Below the pieces are notes generated by a model, which had not been told where the DNA came from, searched no databases, and saw only the letters and a program-made list of their open reading frames with translations. The translations under genes were made by a program, and so were the position numbers. From assembly GCA_028275265.1 (NCBI GenBank), contig JAPWUZ010000141.1, forward strand, positions 1 through 6,991: a stretch of 6,991 nt of DNA, written 5' to 3'. The stretch comes from Armatimonadota bacterium (GTDB lineage Bacteria > Armatimonadota > HRBIN16). Positions 1-5,483 of this stretch are shown here, one piece after another (positions within the stretch are counted from its first letter, which is position 1; each line of letters starts with the position of its first letter).

Positions 1-992
1 CCCTGGGCGGCGATTGGAGCGTGGCTTATGGTGTTTCCGCCGACGGCTCCGTGGTGGTCGGCGAGGCTGAAAACGCCGCATTGGATACTCGTGCCTTTCG
101 CTGGACGGGTTCTGGTGGGATGCAAGACCTCGGCACCCTGGGCGGCGCTTGGAGCGCGGCATATGGTGTTTCCGCCGACGGCTCCGTGGTGGTCGGCGCG
201 GCTTACAACGCCGCAGGGCAGCTTCGTGCCTTTCGCTGGACGAGTTCTGGTGGGATGCAAGACCTCGGCACGCTGGGCGGCCATGAGAGCGCGGCTTATG
301 GTGTTTCCGCCGACGGCTCCGTGGTGGTCGGCTGGGCTGAGAACGCCGCAGGGCAGCTTCATGCCTTTGTCTGGACCGCGGCGGGCGGGATGAAAGACCT
401 GGACACGTTCTATCTGCGGGATTACTTCGGGTATGATGGCTGGTATCTTGCGGCGTACGCCATCTCCGCCGATGGGCGGTACATTGTGGGGAATGGCTAC
501 AACGCCAGCTCAGGGCGCGCCGTGGGCTTCTGGCTGAAAACGATGGCGGTCATTCGCGGCACGCTGACGCTCGGCGATTATGGCGGCGACCCCTCGCTGG
601 TGCCTGTGTCGGTGCGCCTGCGCAAGGAGGGTGGCAGTGAAGAGACCTACACCATCTACACCGACCGCAACGGCAACTACTCGCTGTGGTTGGAGCCGGG
701 CACCTACGAGGTCTCCTTCAAAGCTAGCCACTGGCTGCGGGTGAGCCTGACGGGGGTCACACTCGGGCCTGCGGATGAAGTTACCGGTCAGGACGCTACA
801 CTCACCAACGGCGATATCGACGGGGACAACGAGGTGACGCTGTTCGACTTCGGAGAGCTGGTGGCGGCGTTTGGCAGTATGCCCGGCTACAGCAACTGGA
901 ACCCCAACGCCGACCTGGACGGGGATGAGGAGGTTACCCTGTTCGACTTCGGCATCCTGGTGCAGAACTTCGGCGCGATTGGGGATGAGTAG
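1..992 (+). CDS. Secreted HAF-repeat protein with C-terminal dockerin-like module (5' end missing)
   Basis: This is the 3' end of a larger gene. The frame is open to the left edge (first full codon at 3), and the repeat pattern continues upstream of the GTG at 21, so that GTG is not the real start. Residues below count from codon 3. About residues 1-135 are three 45-residue repeats with the HAF-family pattern (DLGTLGG, then VSADGSVVVG, then AFRWT or HAFVWT); a fourth, degenerate copy ends near residue 180. Next comes a beta-rich segment (about 182-268, with TYTIYTDRNGNYSLWLEPG) resembling carboxypeptidase-regulatory/Cna-B-like folds. The C-terminus has two EF-hand-like loops, each with Asp at loop positions 1, 3, 5 and 12. 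Such proteins are normally exported and HAF repeats are thought to form propeller-like structures; the signal peptide would be outside the window. Its biological role and binding partner are unknown. The family call is firm, the function is not. Confidence 0.85.
   Translation, partial: LGGDWSVAYGVSADGSVVVGEAENAALDTRAFRWTGSGGMQDLGTLGGAWSAAYGVSADGSVVVGAAYNAAGQLRAFRWTSSGGMQDLGTLGGHESAAYGVSADGSVVVGWAENAAGQLHAFVWTAAGGMKDLDTFYLRDYFGYDGWYLAAYAISADGRYIVGNGYNASSGRAVGFWLKTMAVIRGTLTLGDYGGDPSLVPVSVRLRKEGGSEETYTIYTDRNGNYSLWLEPGTYEVSFKASHWLRVSLTGVTLGPADEVTGQDATLTNGDIDGDNEVTLFDFGELVAAFGSMPGYSNWNPNADLDGDEEVTLFDFGILVQNFGAIGDE
3..407 (+). repeat. Tandem 135-bp repeats encoding HAF units (three copies)
   Basis: Three in-frame copies run 3-137, 138-272 and 273-407, each 135 bp or 45 codons. 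A 36-bp core is identical in all three copies (27-62, 162-197, 297-332), so conservation is at the DNA level and not only the protein level. That suggests recent duplication or gene conversion. The array is cut by the left edge, so the total copy number is unknown. A fourth, diverged unit follows to about 540. Confidence 0.9.
813..947 (+). other. Dockerin-like double EF-hand module
   Basis: Two calcium-loop motifs, DIDGDNEVTLFD (813-848) and DLDGDEEVTLFD (912-947), are spaced 33 codons apart. Each has Asp at positions 1, 3, 5 and 12 and Thr at 9, and each is followed by a hydrophobic helix (FGELVAAFG and FGILVQNFG). This is the type I dockerin layout. In cellulosomes dockerins bind cohesins. 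In free-living bacteria without cellulosomes such modules are common at the C-termini of secreted proteins and may have other partners. No cohesin is seen in this window. Confidence 0.8.
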
Positions 993-1005
993 CCCTCACC
1001 CCCTG

Positions 1006-1038
1006 CCCCTCTCCCGGAGCTTCGGGAGAGGGGTTTTT
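1006..1038 (+). terminator. Rho-independent terminator of the HAF-repeat gene
   Basis: A perfect 11-bp stem (CCCCTCTCCCG at 1006-1016 with CGGGAGAGGGG at 1023-1033) has a 6-base loop and is followed at once by TTTTT (1034-1038). It starts 14 bases after the stop codon at 990-992. Read on the minus strand the hairpin has no T tract behind it, so it is best as a terminator for the rightward gene, although it also sits at the end of the convergent protease gene. The surrounding CCCTCACCCCCTGCCCCTCTCCCG-type text (from 993) resembles a palindromic intergenic repeat seen in many GC-rich bacteria. Confidence 0.85.
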
Positions 1039-1042
1039 CATT

Positions 1043-1927
1043 TCACACGGTACGGCTGGTTCTGGTGCGGCGGCGCGGTGCGGGCTGGGGGCGCGTATCC
1101 GGCTCATAGGGGATAGGCACATAGTCCACGCCGGATTTACGCTGCACGGGCTGTGGATACAGCGCCATCAGACGGTGAACCTCTTCGGGAAAGTCGGTGC
1201 TGACCGGCAGTCCCATCGCCTTCGCTTCCTCGGCACAAATGGGATAGTCGTGTGTCCAGGTGCCCTCGCTGAGCAGTGCAGCCAGCTCTTTCGCTTTGTC
1301 GGGTGGTAATTTGGCGGAGAGTATCTCCTCCAGCAGGCGACGCACCTGCCAGATGGCTTTCCGCGCCACGTCTGCCAGTATCAGCGTGCGGTCCTCCACA
1401 TGCTCCGGGCGTTTCATCTCCACCGCGCGCAGGATGGAGGCAGCGGGGTAATCTCCGAGCTGCGGGTCGACGGGTCCCAGCACCGCGTGTGGGTCCATGA
1501 CAATCTCGTCCGCAGCGAGGGCAATCAGCGTGCCACCCGACATCGCATAATGAGGCACGAACACGGTCACTTTTGCCGGGTGGTTGCACAGGGCGCGCGC
1601 AATCTGCTCGCTTGCCAGCACCAGCCCGCCAGGGGTGTGCAGGATGAGGTCAATAGGGCGGTCCGGCGGTGTCATGCGCACCACACGCAGCAGGTCCTCG
1701 GCGTCTTCGATATTGATGTAGCGGAACACCGGGATGCCGAACAGCGCCAGTGCCTCCTGCCGATGGATCATCGCAATCACGCGGGAGCCTCGCTTCCTTT
1801 CGAACGCCGCAATCGCCTGCAGACGCGCCGCCTCCAGCATCCGCTGTTTGATAATGGGCGCCAGAAAGGAGTAAATCAGAAAAAACCAGAATATCTGGTT
1901 CACTACTGCCGCGAAAAAGCCTTCCAT
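1043..1927 (-). CDS. SDH-family Clp-fold serine protease, membrane-anchored
   Basis: This 294-residue protein matches the SDH_sah (former DUF114) family of ClpP-like serine proteases at usual full length. The ATG at 1927 is chosen because AGGAGGTG stands 6 bases before it and the protein then starts directly with the family's N-terminal membrane helix; the open frame runs upstream to 2062 but that extension lacks family character. Residues about 4-25 are one hydrophobic segment, followed by KQR, so the catalytic part is probably cytoplasmic. Motifs: KRGSRVIAMIHRQE (45-58), HTPGG (97-101, the oxyanion-type loop), AMSGGTLIALAADE (128-141) with probable nucleophile Ser130, GPVDPQLG (151-158) and GTWTHDYPI (222-230) with probable His226. 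The C-terminal tail is rich in Arg and Pro. Ser-Asp-His catalysis is known for the family; the natural substrate is not. It converges with the HAF-repeat gene, 50 bases apart. Confidence 0.92.
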   Translation of the reverse strand: MEGFFAAVVNQIFWFFLIYSFLAPIIKQRMLEAARLQAIAAFERKRGSRVIAMIHRQEALALFGIPVFRYINIEDAEDLLRVVRMTPPDRPIDLILHTPGGLVLASEQIARALCNHPAKVTVFVPHYAMSGGTLIALAADEIVMDPHAVLGPVDPQLGDYPAASILRAVEMKRPEHVEDRTLILADVARKAIWQVRRLLEEILSAKLPPDKAKELAALLSEGTWTHDYPICAEEAKAMGLPVSTDFPEEVHRLMALYPQPVQRKSGVDYVPIPYEPDTRPQPAPRRRTRTSRTV

Positions 1928-1933
1928 CTCGTG

Positions 1934-1941
1934 CACCTCCT
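1934..1941 (-). promoter_or_regulatory. Ribosome binding site deciding the protease start
   Basis: On the minus strand AGGAGGTG lies 6 bases upstream of the ATG at 1927. It is a near-perfect anti-SD match, and it argues against the upstream in-frame ATG at 2062, which would add 45 residues before the membrane helix. Confidence 0.85.
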
Positions 1942-1983
1942 GTGCGTGTACTATTCGCTTCATCTGAAGAAGAAGCCTGCTTG

Positions 1984-2013
1984 TTGACAGACTCACGGCA
2001 ATGCGCGTATACT
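1984..2013 (+). promoter_or_regulatory. Near-consensus sigma-70 promoter for the CBM9-like gene
   Basis: A perfect -35 box TTGACA (1984-1989) and a -10 box TATACT (2008-2013, five of six consensus bases) are 18 bases apart. The predicted transcription start is near 2019-2021, about 190 bases before the CBM9-like start codon at 2212. The -35 box lies 57 bases from the divergent protease start. I could not identify an equally clear promoter for the protease on the opposite strand; it must lie in the same region if the gene has its own. Confidence 0.7.
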
Positions 2014-2016
2014 TTT

Positions 2017-2055
2017 GGAAACGCCAGACGACGGCATTTCCCCGCTGGCTTTTCC
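2017..2055 (+). promoter_or_regulatory. Stem-loop at the predicted 5' end of the leader RNA
   Basis: GGAAACGCCAG (2017-2027) can pair with CTGGCTTTTCC (2045-2055): ten of eleven positions match, with one C-T mismatch, around a 17-base loop. It begins almost exactly at the predicted transcription start. There is no T tract after it, so it is not a terminator. It could protect the RNA end or belong to a longer folded leader; the remaining leader (2056-2194) shows no riboswitch I recognise. Confidence 0.4.
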
Positions 2056-2194
2056 GATACACGCCATCGCGCCATTACGGTCTGTTGAAAGCAAGGGTAC
2101 AGCGCGAGGTACTGGGATTACCGCGATATGGACATGATATGGGACAAGGGCGGGCAGAACCGCTGGCAACTTACTCTTTCGCAGGAGCGTTAGT

Positions 2195-2205
2195 GAGGTG
2201 AGGTG
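2195..2205 (+). promoter_or_regulatory. Doubled Shine-Dalgarno of the CBM9-like gene
   Basis: GAGGTG occurs twice with one shared base (2195-2200 and 2200-2205). The second copy is 6 bases before the ATG at 2212, which supports that start over the in-frame GTG at 2203, because the GTG lies inside the SD itself. Confidence 0.65.
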
Positions 2206-2211
2206 GTTGCG

Positions 2212-3216
2212 ATGAGCAGACCTCTGGTATACCCGCGTCACTACATCTGCTACCGCGCGCGGAGACCGCTGGCAATCGACGGGAGGCTGGACGACGCGGC
2301 ATGGGCGGATGCGGCATGGACGGAGGAGTTTGTGGATATCGAAGGAGACGTCCGTCCACGCCCCCGTTTCCGCACGCGGGCGAAGATGTTGTGGGACGAC
2401 GAGTATTTCTATGTGGGCGCGGAGCTGGAAGAACCGCATGTATGGGCAACACTTACCAAACGCGACTCTATTATCTACCACGACAACGACTTCGAGGTGT
2501 TCATCGACCCCGATGGGGACAACCACAACTACTACGAGCTGGAACTGAACGCCCTGAATACGGTATTTGACCTGCGCCTCGAGAAGCCATACAAGGATGG
2601 AGGCACTGCCCTGATCGACTGGGACATTGCCGGTCTGAAAACGGCGGTGCATGTGGACGGCACGTTGAACAACCCGTATGATGTGGACCGCGGCTGGAGC
2701 GTGGAGATTGCCATCCCCTGGAGGTCGCTGGCGGAGTACGCGGGATGTGCGTGTCCCCCGCGTGATGGCGACCGGTGGCGCGTCAACTTCTCGCGGGTGG
2801 AATGGAAGGTGGTCATCGAAAGCGGGCGTTACCGAAAAGTGCCCAACACGCCGGAGGACAACTGGGTGTGGTCGCCGCAGGGGGTGATCGATATGCATCG
2901 CCCTGAGACGTGGGGCTATGTACAATTCAGCACGGCGAAACCTGGCACGGCACGCTTCCGTCTCGATAACACCTTCCCAGCCCGAATGGAGCTGACCCGT
3001 CTGTATTATGCCCAGAAAGAGTTTTATGAGAAGCATCAACGCTGGGCGAATGACCTGCGGGAGCTGGGGTGGATACCCCGAAACCTGCCCGGTTGCGAAC
3101 CGCCTGTGTTGACACTCACACCGGAAGGCTATCTCGCCACGATGCGCTGTCAAACGCGGGATGGAAAACGGTATACGGTGCATATTCGGCACAATTCCAG
3201 AACGTGGGTGGAGTAG
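2212..3216 (+). CDS. CBM9-like (carbohydrate-binding family 9-like) protein
   Basis: This 334-residue protein matches the bacterial 'carbohydrate-binding family 9-like' group. Characteristic segments in order: IDGRLDDAAW (22-31), KMLWDDEYFYVGAELEEPHVW (split by family at 58-78), NDFEVFIDPDGDNHNYYELE (92-111), LNALNTVFDL (112-121), GTLNNP (150-155), GWSVEIAIPW (161-170) and a tryptophan-rich NWVWSPQGVIDMHRPETWGY (217-236). The core (about 15-240) is the beta-sandwich that binds sugars at xylanase ends in true CBM9; a C-terminal extension of about 90 residues (to 334) includes a charged helix (264-285). No catalytic domain is attached. The start at 2212 gives no signal peptide, and no in-frame upstream extension supplies one, so it looks cytoplasmic unless exported by another route. 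It follows the strong promoter at 1984-2013 and lies 62 bases before serC. Ligand unknown; family call firm. Confidence 0.88.
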   Translation: MSRPLVYPRHYICYRARRPLAIDGRLDDAAWADAAWTEEFVDIEGDVRPRPRFRTRAKMLWDDEYFYVGAELEEPHVWATLTKRDSIIYHDNDFEVFIDPDGDNHNYYELELNALNTVFDLRLEKPYKDGGTALIDWDIAGLKTAVHVDGTLNNPYDVDRGWSVEIAIPWRSLAEYAGCACPPRDGDRWRVNFSRVEWKVVIESGRYRKVPNTPEDNWVWSPQGVIDMHRPETWGYVQFSTAKPGTARFRLDNTFPARMELTRLYYAQKEFYEKHQRWANDLRELGWIPRNLPGCEPPVLTLTPEGYLATMRCQTRDGKRYTVHIRHNSRTWVE

Positions 3217-3278
3217 CCGATGCAGCCGGTGTCGGCGATTTGGTACTATTTAGGTGACTACAGCAGCGAGGTGTGCCG

Positions 3279-4373
3279 ATGATGGAACGAGTGTTCAACT
3301 TTTCGCCGGGTCCGGCGACACTGCCGCTACCGGTATTGCAGGAGGTGCAGCAGAATCTGCTGGCGCTGCCCGGAGTGGGCGCGTCAGTGCTGGAAATCAG
3401 TCACCGAAGCAAAACCTTCGAGGAGATGATTGCGCAGGCAGAGGCGAACATCCGTGCCCTGCTGAACCTGCCGGAAGAGTATCACGTGCTGTTCCTGCAG
3501 GGAGGAGCCAGCCTGCAGTTTTCGCAGGTTCCCATGAGCTTCCTGCGTGGCACCGGTCGTTCCGCCGATTACATCGTGACCGGTTCGTGGGCGAAACGTG
3601 CGCTGGCAGAGGCGCAGCGCGAAGGAGCGGTGCGAATCGTCTGGGATGGCAAAGCAGACAATTACAGCCGCGTGCCCAAACGTGGCGAATGCGAGATAGA
3701 CCCCAACGCCGCTTATGTGCATTTCACATCCAACGAGACCATTCAGGGCGTTCAGTTTCCCGCCGAGCCGGAGACGGGGGATGTGCCTCTGGTGTGCGAT
3801 GCCTCGTCGGACTTTCTCTCGCGCCCGATAGACGTCAGACGCTATGGACTGATATACGCGGGGGCGCAGAAGAACGTGGGACCGGCGGGGGTAACTATTG
3901 TCATCATCCGACAGGATATGCTGGAACAGGTACCCGACGACCTGCCTACCATGCTCAATTACAGGGTGCATGCGGAACACCGTTCGCTGTATAATACGCC
4001 GCCGGTATTTGCCGTGTACGTGGTGATGCTGGTAACGCGCTGGCTGCTGGAGAACATCGGCGGACTGGAGCAGATGCACGCCATCAACCGGCAGAAGGCG
4101 CAATTGCTTTACGAGGCGATAGACCGCAGCGAGGGCTTTTATCGCGGTCACGCGCAACCCGACAGTCGCTCGCTGATGAACGTTACCTGGCGATTGCCCA
4201 GTGAGGAGCTGGAGGCGCAGTTCGTCAAAGAGGCGAAGGAGGCGGGCTTGCACGAGCTGAAGGGACACCGCTCGGTGGGCGGCATCCGTGCCAGTATCTA
4301 TAACGCGATGCCCATCGATGGCGTGCGCACGCTGGTGGAGTTCATGGAACACTTCCGCCAGAGGCATGCCTGA
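3279..4373 (+). CDS. serC: Phosphoserine aminotransferase SerC
   Basis: PLP enzyme of serine synthesis: 3-phosphohydroxypyruvate plus glutamate gives O-phosphoserine plus 2-oxoglutarate, in the cytoplasm. The 364-residue length is normal for the family. Visible landmarks: FNFSPGPATLP (6-16), EISHRSK (39-45) with substrate-site His41/Arg43, QGGASLQF (74-81) that grips the cofactor phosphate, TGSW (101-104), Asp174 in VCDASSDFLSRP that contacts the pyridine nitrogen, AGAQKNVGPAG (194-204) with Schiff-base Lys198, HRSLYNTPP (234-242) and KGHRSVGGIRASIYNAMP (328-345). GAGGTG at 3268-3273 serves either of two adjacent ATGs (3279 or 3282); 3279 is taken, and the choice changes one residue. It lies 62 bases after the CBM9-like gene with no clear terminator between, so it may be co-transcribed. 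A weak extended -10-like TGGTACTAT (3242-3249) is too poor to call. No serA or serB is in the window. Confidence 0.97.
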   Translation: MMERVFNFSPGPATLPLPVLQEVQQNLLALPGVGASVLEISHRSKTFEEMIAQAEANIRALLNLPEEYHVLFLQGGASLQFSQVPMSFLRGTGRSADYIVTGSWAKRALAEAQREGAVRIVWDGKADNYSRVPKRGECEIDPNAAYVHFTSNETIQGVQFPAEPETGDVPLVCDASSDFLSRPIDVRRYGLIYAGAQKNVGPAGVTIVIIRQDMLEQVPDDLPTMLNYRVHAEHRSLYNTPPVFAVYVVMLVTRWLLENIGGLEQMHAINRQKAQLLYEAIDRSEGFYRGHAQPDSRSLMNVTWRLPSEELEAQFVKEAKEAGLHELKGHRSVGGIRASIYNAMPIDGVRTLVEFMEHFRQRHA

Positions 4374-4445
4374 CCGGAAGTTGACGTGCTTCCAAAACGG
4401 CAGCATCCTGCGGGGCGTGAATCAGGCAGGAATGCAAGCTGGGCA

Positions 4446-4478
4446 CCGGCGAGAGTAGGGAATACTCTCTCGGAGGTG
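4446..4478 (+). promoter_or_regulatory. Hairpin abutting the Shine-Dalgarno of the secreted protein gene
   Basis: GAGAGTA (4451-4457) pairs perfectly with TACTCTC (4463-4469) around GGGAA. The SD GGAGGTG (4472-4478) begins two bases later. An alternative register, CGAGAG (4450-4455) with CTCTCG (4467-4472), and an outer CCG/CGG pairing (4446-4448 with 4471-4473) would reach into the SD. The structure could tune translation of the gene at 4487. The rest of the gap from 4374 shows no convincing promoter or terminator. Confidence 0.4.
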
Positions 4479-4486
4479 AGTGCAAA

Positions 4487-5233
4487 ATGAGAAGGGTTCT
4501 CCATCACGTATTTGCGATGCTCGCAATGATGGCTCTAACGCCTGCCGCGTTCTCTGCAGGAGTAGTCGTGGGAGGCGATGCCGGCGCAACTGAACCAGTG
4601 CCAGTGGGACAGGAGCTGCAGGTGAGTGCAGACGTTGACCCAGGAGCGAACTGGGCGCAGTTTGTCATGTTTGACTCGCACGATAACGTCGTGTTCCGCA
4701 GCACGATGTTGCCCGTTGGTGAAGATGGCACTGTCAGTACCGTGTGGACGCCGCCTTTTGCCGACACCTTTACCGTGTGGGTATACAGCTATGACTCCGG
4801 CGGCACCCTGGTCAGCCAGACACGGGTATTGCTGGTGTCGGTTTACCAGCCAGATGCGCGCGGCTTCATCACCGGCGGCGGTTGGATCGAGGCGGATGGC
4901 CACCGTCGCACTTTCGGCTTCGTCGCCCAGGTGCAGCGCAACGGCAGTGTGCGAGGTAGCCTGGAATACCAGCGTCATGGACTGGGCATGAACGTAAAAT
5001 CCGTCGCTATCGACTGGGTGTATGCTCCGAATCCGAACGAGGGCTATTTTAGCGGCTGGGCGACTCTAAACGGCTCCGGTCAATACCGTTTTTACGCGAT
5101 GGTGTGGGACTGGGGTGAGCCTGGCCGAGCGGATTTCTTTGCGCTGTGGGTATATGCGCAGGATGGTACGCTGGTGTTTGCCGATTGGGGCGAGCTGGCG
5201 GGTGGAAATATCGTGATACATGCCAACCGATGA
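4487..5233 (+). CDS. Secreted two-domain protein, Ig-like plus 'GFITGGGWI'-type domain
   Basis: This 248-residue protein has a clear Sec signal: MRR, then a hydrophobic core (about 8-22), then likely cleavage around residue 21-24 (AAFSA). Residues about 25-119 are a beta-rich, Ig-like region (QELQVSADVDPG, then VWTPPFADTFTVWVYSYD). Residues about 124-245 form a second beta domain: GFITGGGWI (127-134), TFGFVAQVQRNG (142-153), GSLEYQRHG (157-165), GWATLNGSGQYRF (190-202) and DGTLVFADWGE (226-236). This order recalls the post-COAP-1-type domain found at the C-termini of secreted bacterial proteins; that match is from memory of the pattern and is moderate. No enzyme motif, lipobox or C-terminal anchor is seen, so it is probably soluble and extracytoplasmic. 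The start follows GGAGGTG by 8 bases. It could be a surface or matrix structural protein; function unknown. Confidence 0.85.
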   Translation: MRRVLHHVFAMLAMMALTPAAFSAGVVVGGDAGATEPVPVGQELQVSADVDPGANWAQFVMFDSHDNVVFRSTMLPVGEDGTVSTVWTPPFADTFTVWVYSYDSGGTLVSQTRVLLVSVYQPDARGFITGGGWIEADGHRRTFGFVAQVQRNGSVRGSLEYQRHGLGMNVKSVAIDWVYAPNPNEGYFSGWATLNGSGQYRFYAMVWDWGEPGRADFFALWVYAQDGTLVFADWGELAGGNIVIHANR

Positions 5234-5256
5234 CCCTTAGCGATTCCTGATGCGCA

Positions 5257-5296
5257 CCGGAACAGCCCAACAAGTGGCTGTTCCGGGAACACTTTT
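5257..5296 (+). terminator. Hairpin terminator after the secreted protein gene
   Basis: A perfect 11-bp stem (CCGGAACAGCC at 5257-5267 with GGCTGTTCCGG at 5276-5286) closes an 8-base loop, 24 bases after the stop codon. The T run is short and displaced (TTTT at 5293-5296, six bases after the stem), so termination may be inefficient. A downstream CCGGAAC (5298-5304) could compete for the right arm. Confidence 0.6.
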
Positions 5297-5304
5297 ACCG
5301 GAAC

Positions 5305-5483
5305 CACGCCAGACCAAACCTCCTGCTCTTGCACAGCATCTCCTGCTGTCACGACCCGGGCCTTTCTGCAGAGGAAACTTTCCCGCTTGCCGTCGAACAC
5401 CATGATGTTTATCACGCCAGACAGTTCCGGCAGGTGCGTTATCTGGCGGCGGGAATTCGAAGACAGCAGGCAGGAGGTCAACC
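5305..5483 (+). other. Non-coding upstream region of the apiosidase-like gene
   Basis: No plausible gene is seen on either strand. It holds a 10-base direct repeat CACGCCAGAC (5305-5314 and 5413-5422), a small perfect stem ACAGCA/TGCTGT (5333-5338 with 5344-5349, 5-base loop) and a 7-bp stem CGCCAGA/TCTGGCG (5415-5421 with 5442-5448, 20-base loop) shortly before the SD AGGAGGT (5472-5478). I found no good sigma-70 promoter; the gene's promoter could be of another class. Confidence 0.4.

Noticed and set aside
21..23. GTG as the start codon of the HAF-repeat gene
   Set aside because: The frame is open to the left edge and the repeat unit (LGGDWS) continues upstream of it, so the gene is simply truncated by the window.
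3..407. The tandem repeats as a CRISPR array
   Set aside because: The repeats are 135 bp, in frame, and encode HAF protein units; there are no short spacers or Cas genes.
1928..2062. N-terminal extension of the protease to an ATG at 2062
   Set aside because: It lacks an SD and family character, while AGGAGGTG at 1934-1941 serves the ATG at 1927 and gives the family's normal N-terminus.
2001..2201. 66-codon ORF in the leader region
   Set aside because: Its ATG lies upstream of the -10 box of the predicted promoter, it has no SD, and the product has no recognisable features. Only a shorter leader peptide would be possible.
1993..3192. 399-codon open frame on the minus strand over the CBM9-like gene
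   Set aside because: It is antisense to a well-supported gene. Its valine runs come from reverse reading of Asn/His/Tyr codons, and the composition is not protein-like.
3217..3249. Weak hairpin GCCGA/TCGGC and a TACTAT -10-like box before serC
   Set aside because: The stem is 5 bp without a T run, and the box has no -35 partner; neither is better than chance.
3254..3994. 246-codon plus-strand open frame overlapping serC in another frame
   Set aside because: It overlaps serC, whose frame shows complete family conservation; the alternative product is Arg/Gly/Ala-rich shadow sequence.
3384..4406. 340-codon minus-strand open frame over serC
   Set aside because: It is the antisense shadow of a firmly identified gene.
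4381..4410. TTGACG as a -35 box before the secreted gene
   Set aside because: There is no -10-like hexamer 16-18 bases downstream; the stretch there is GC-rich.
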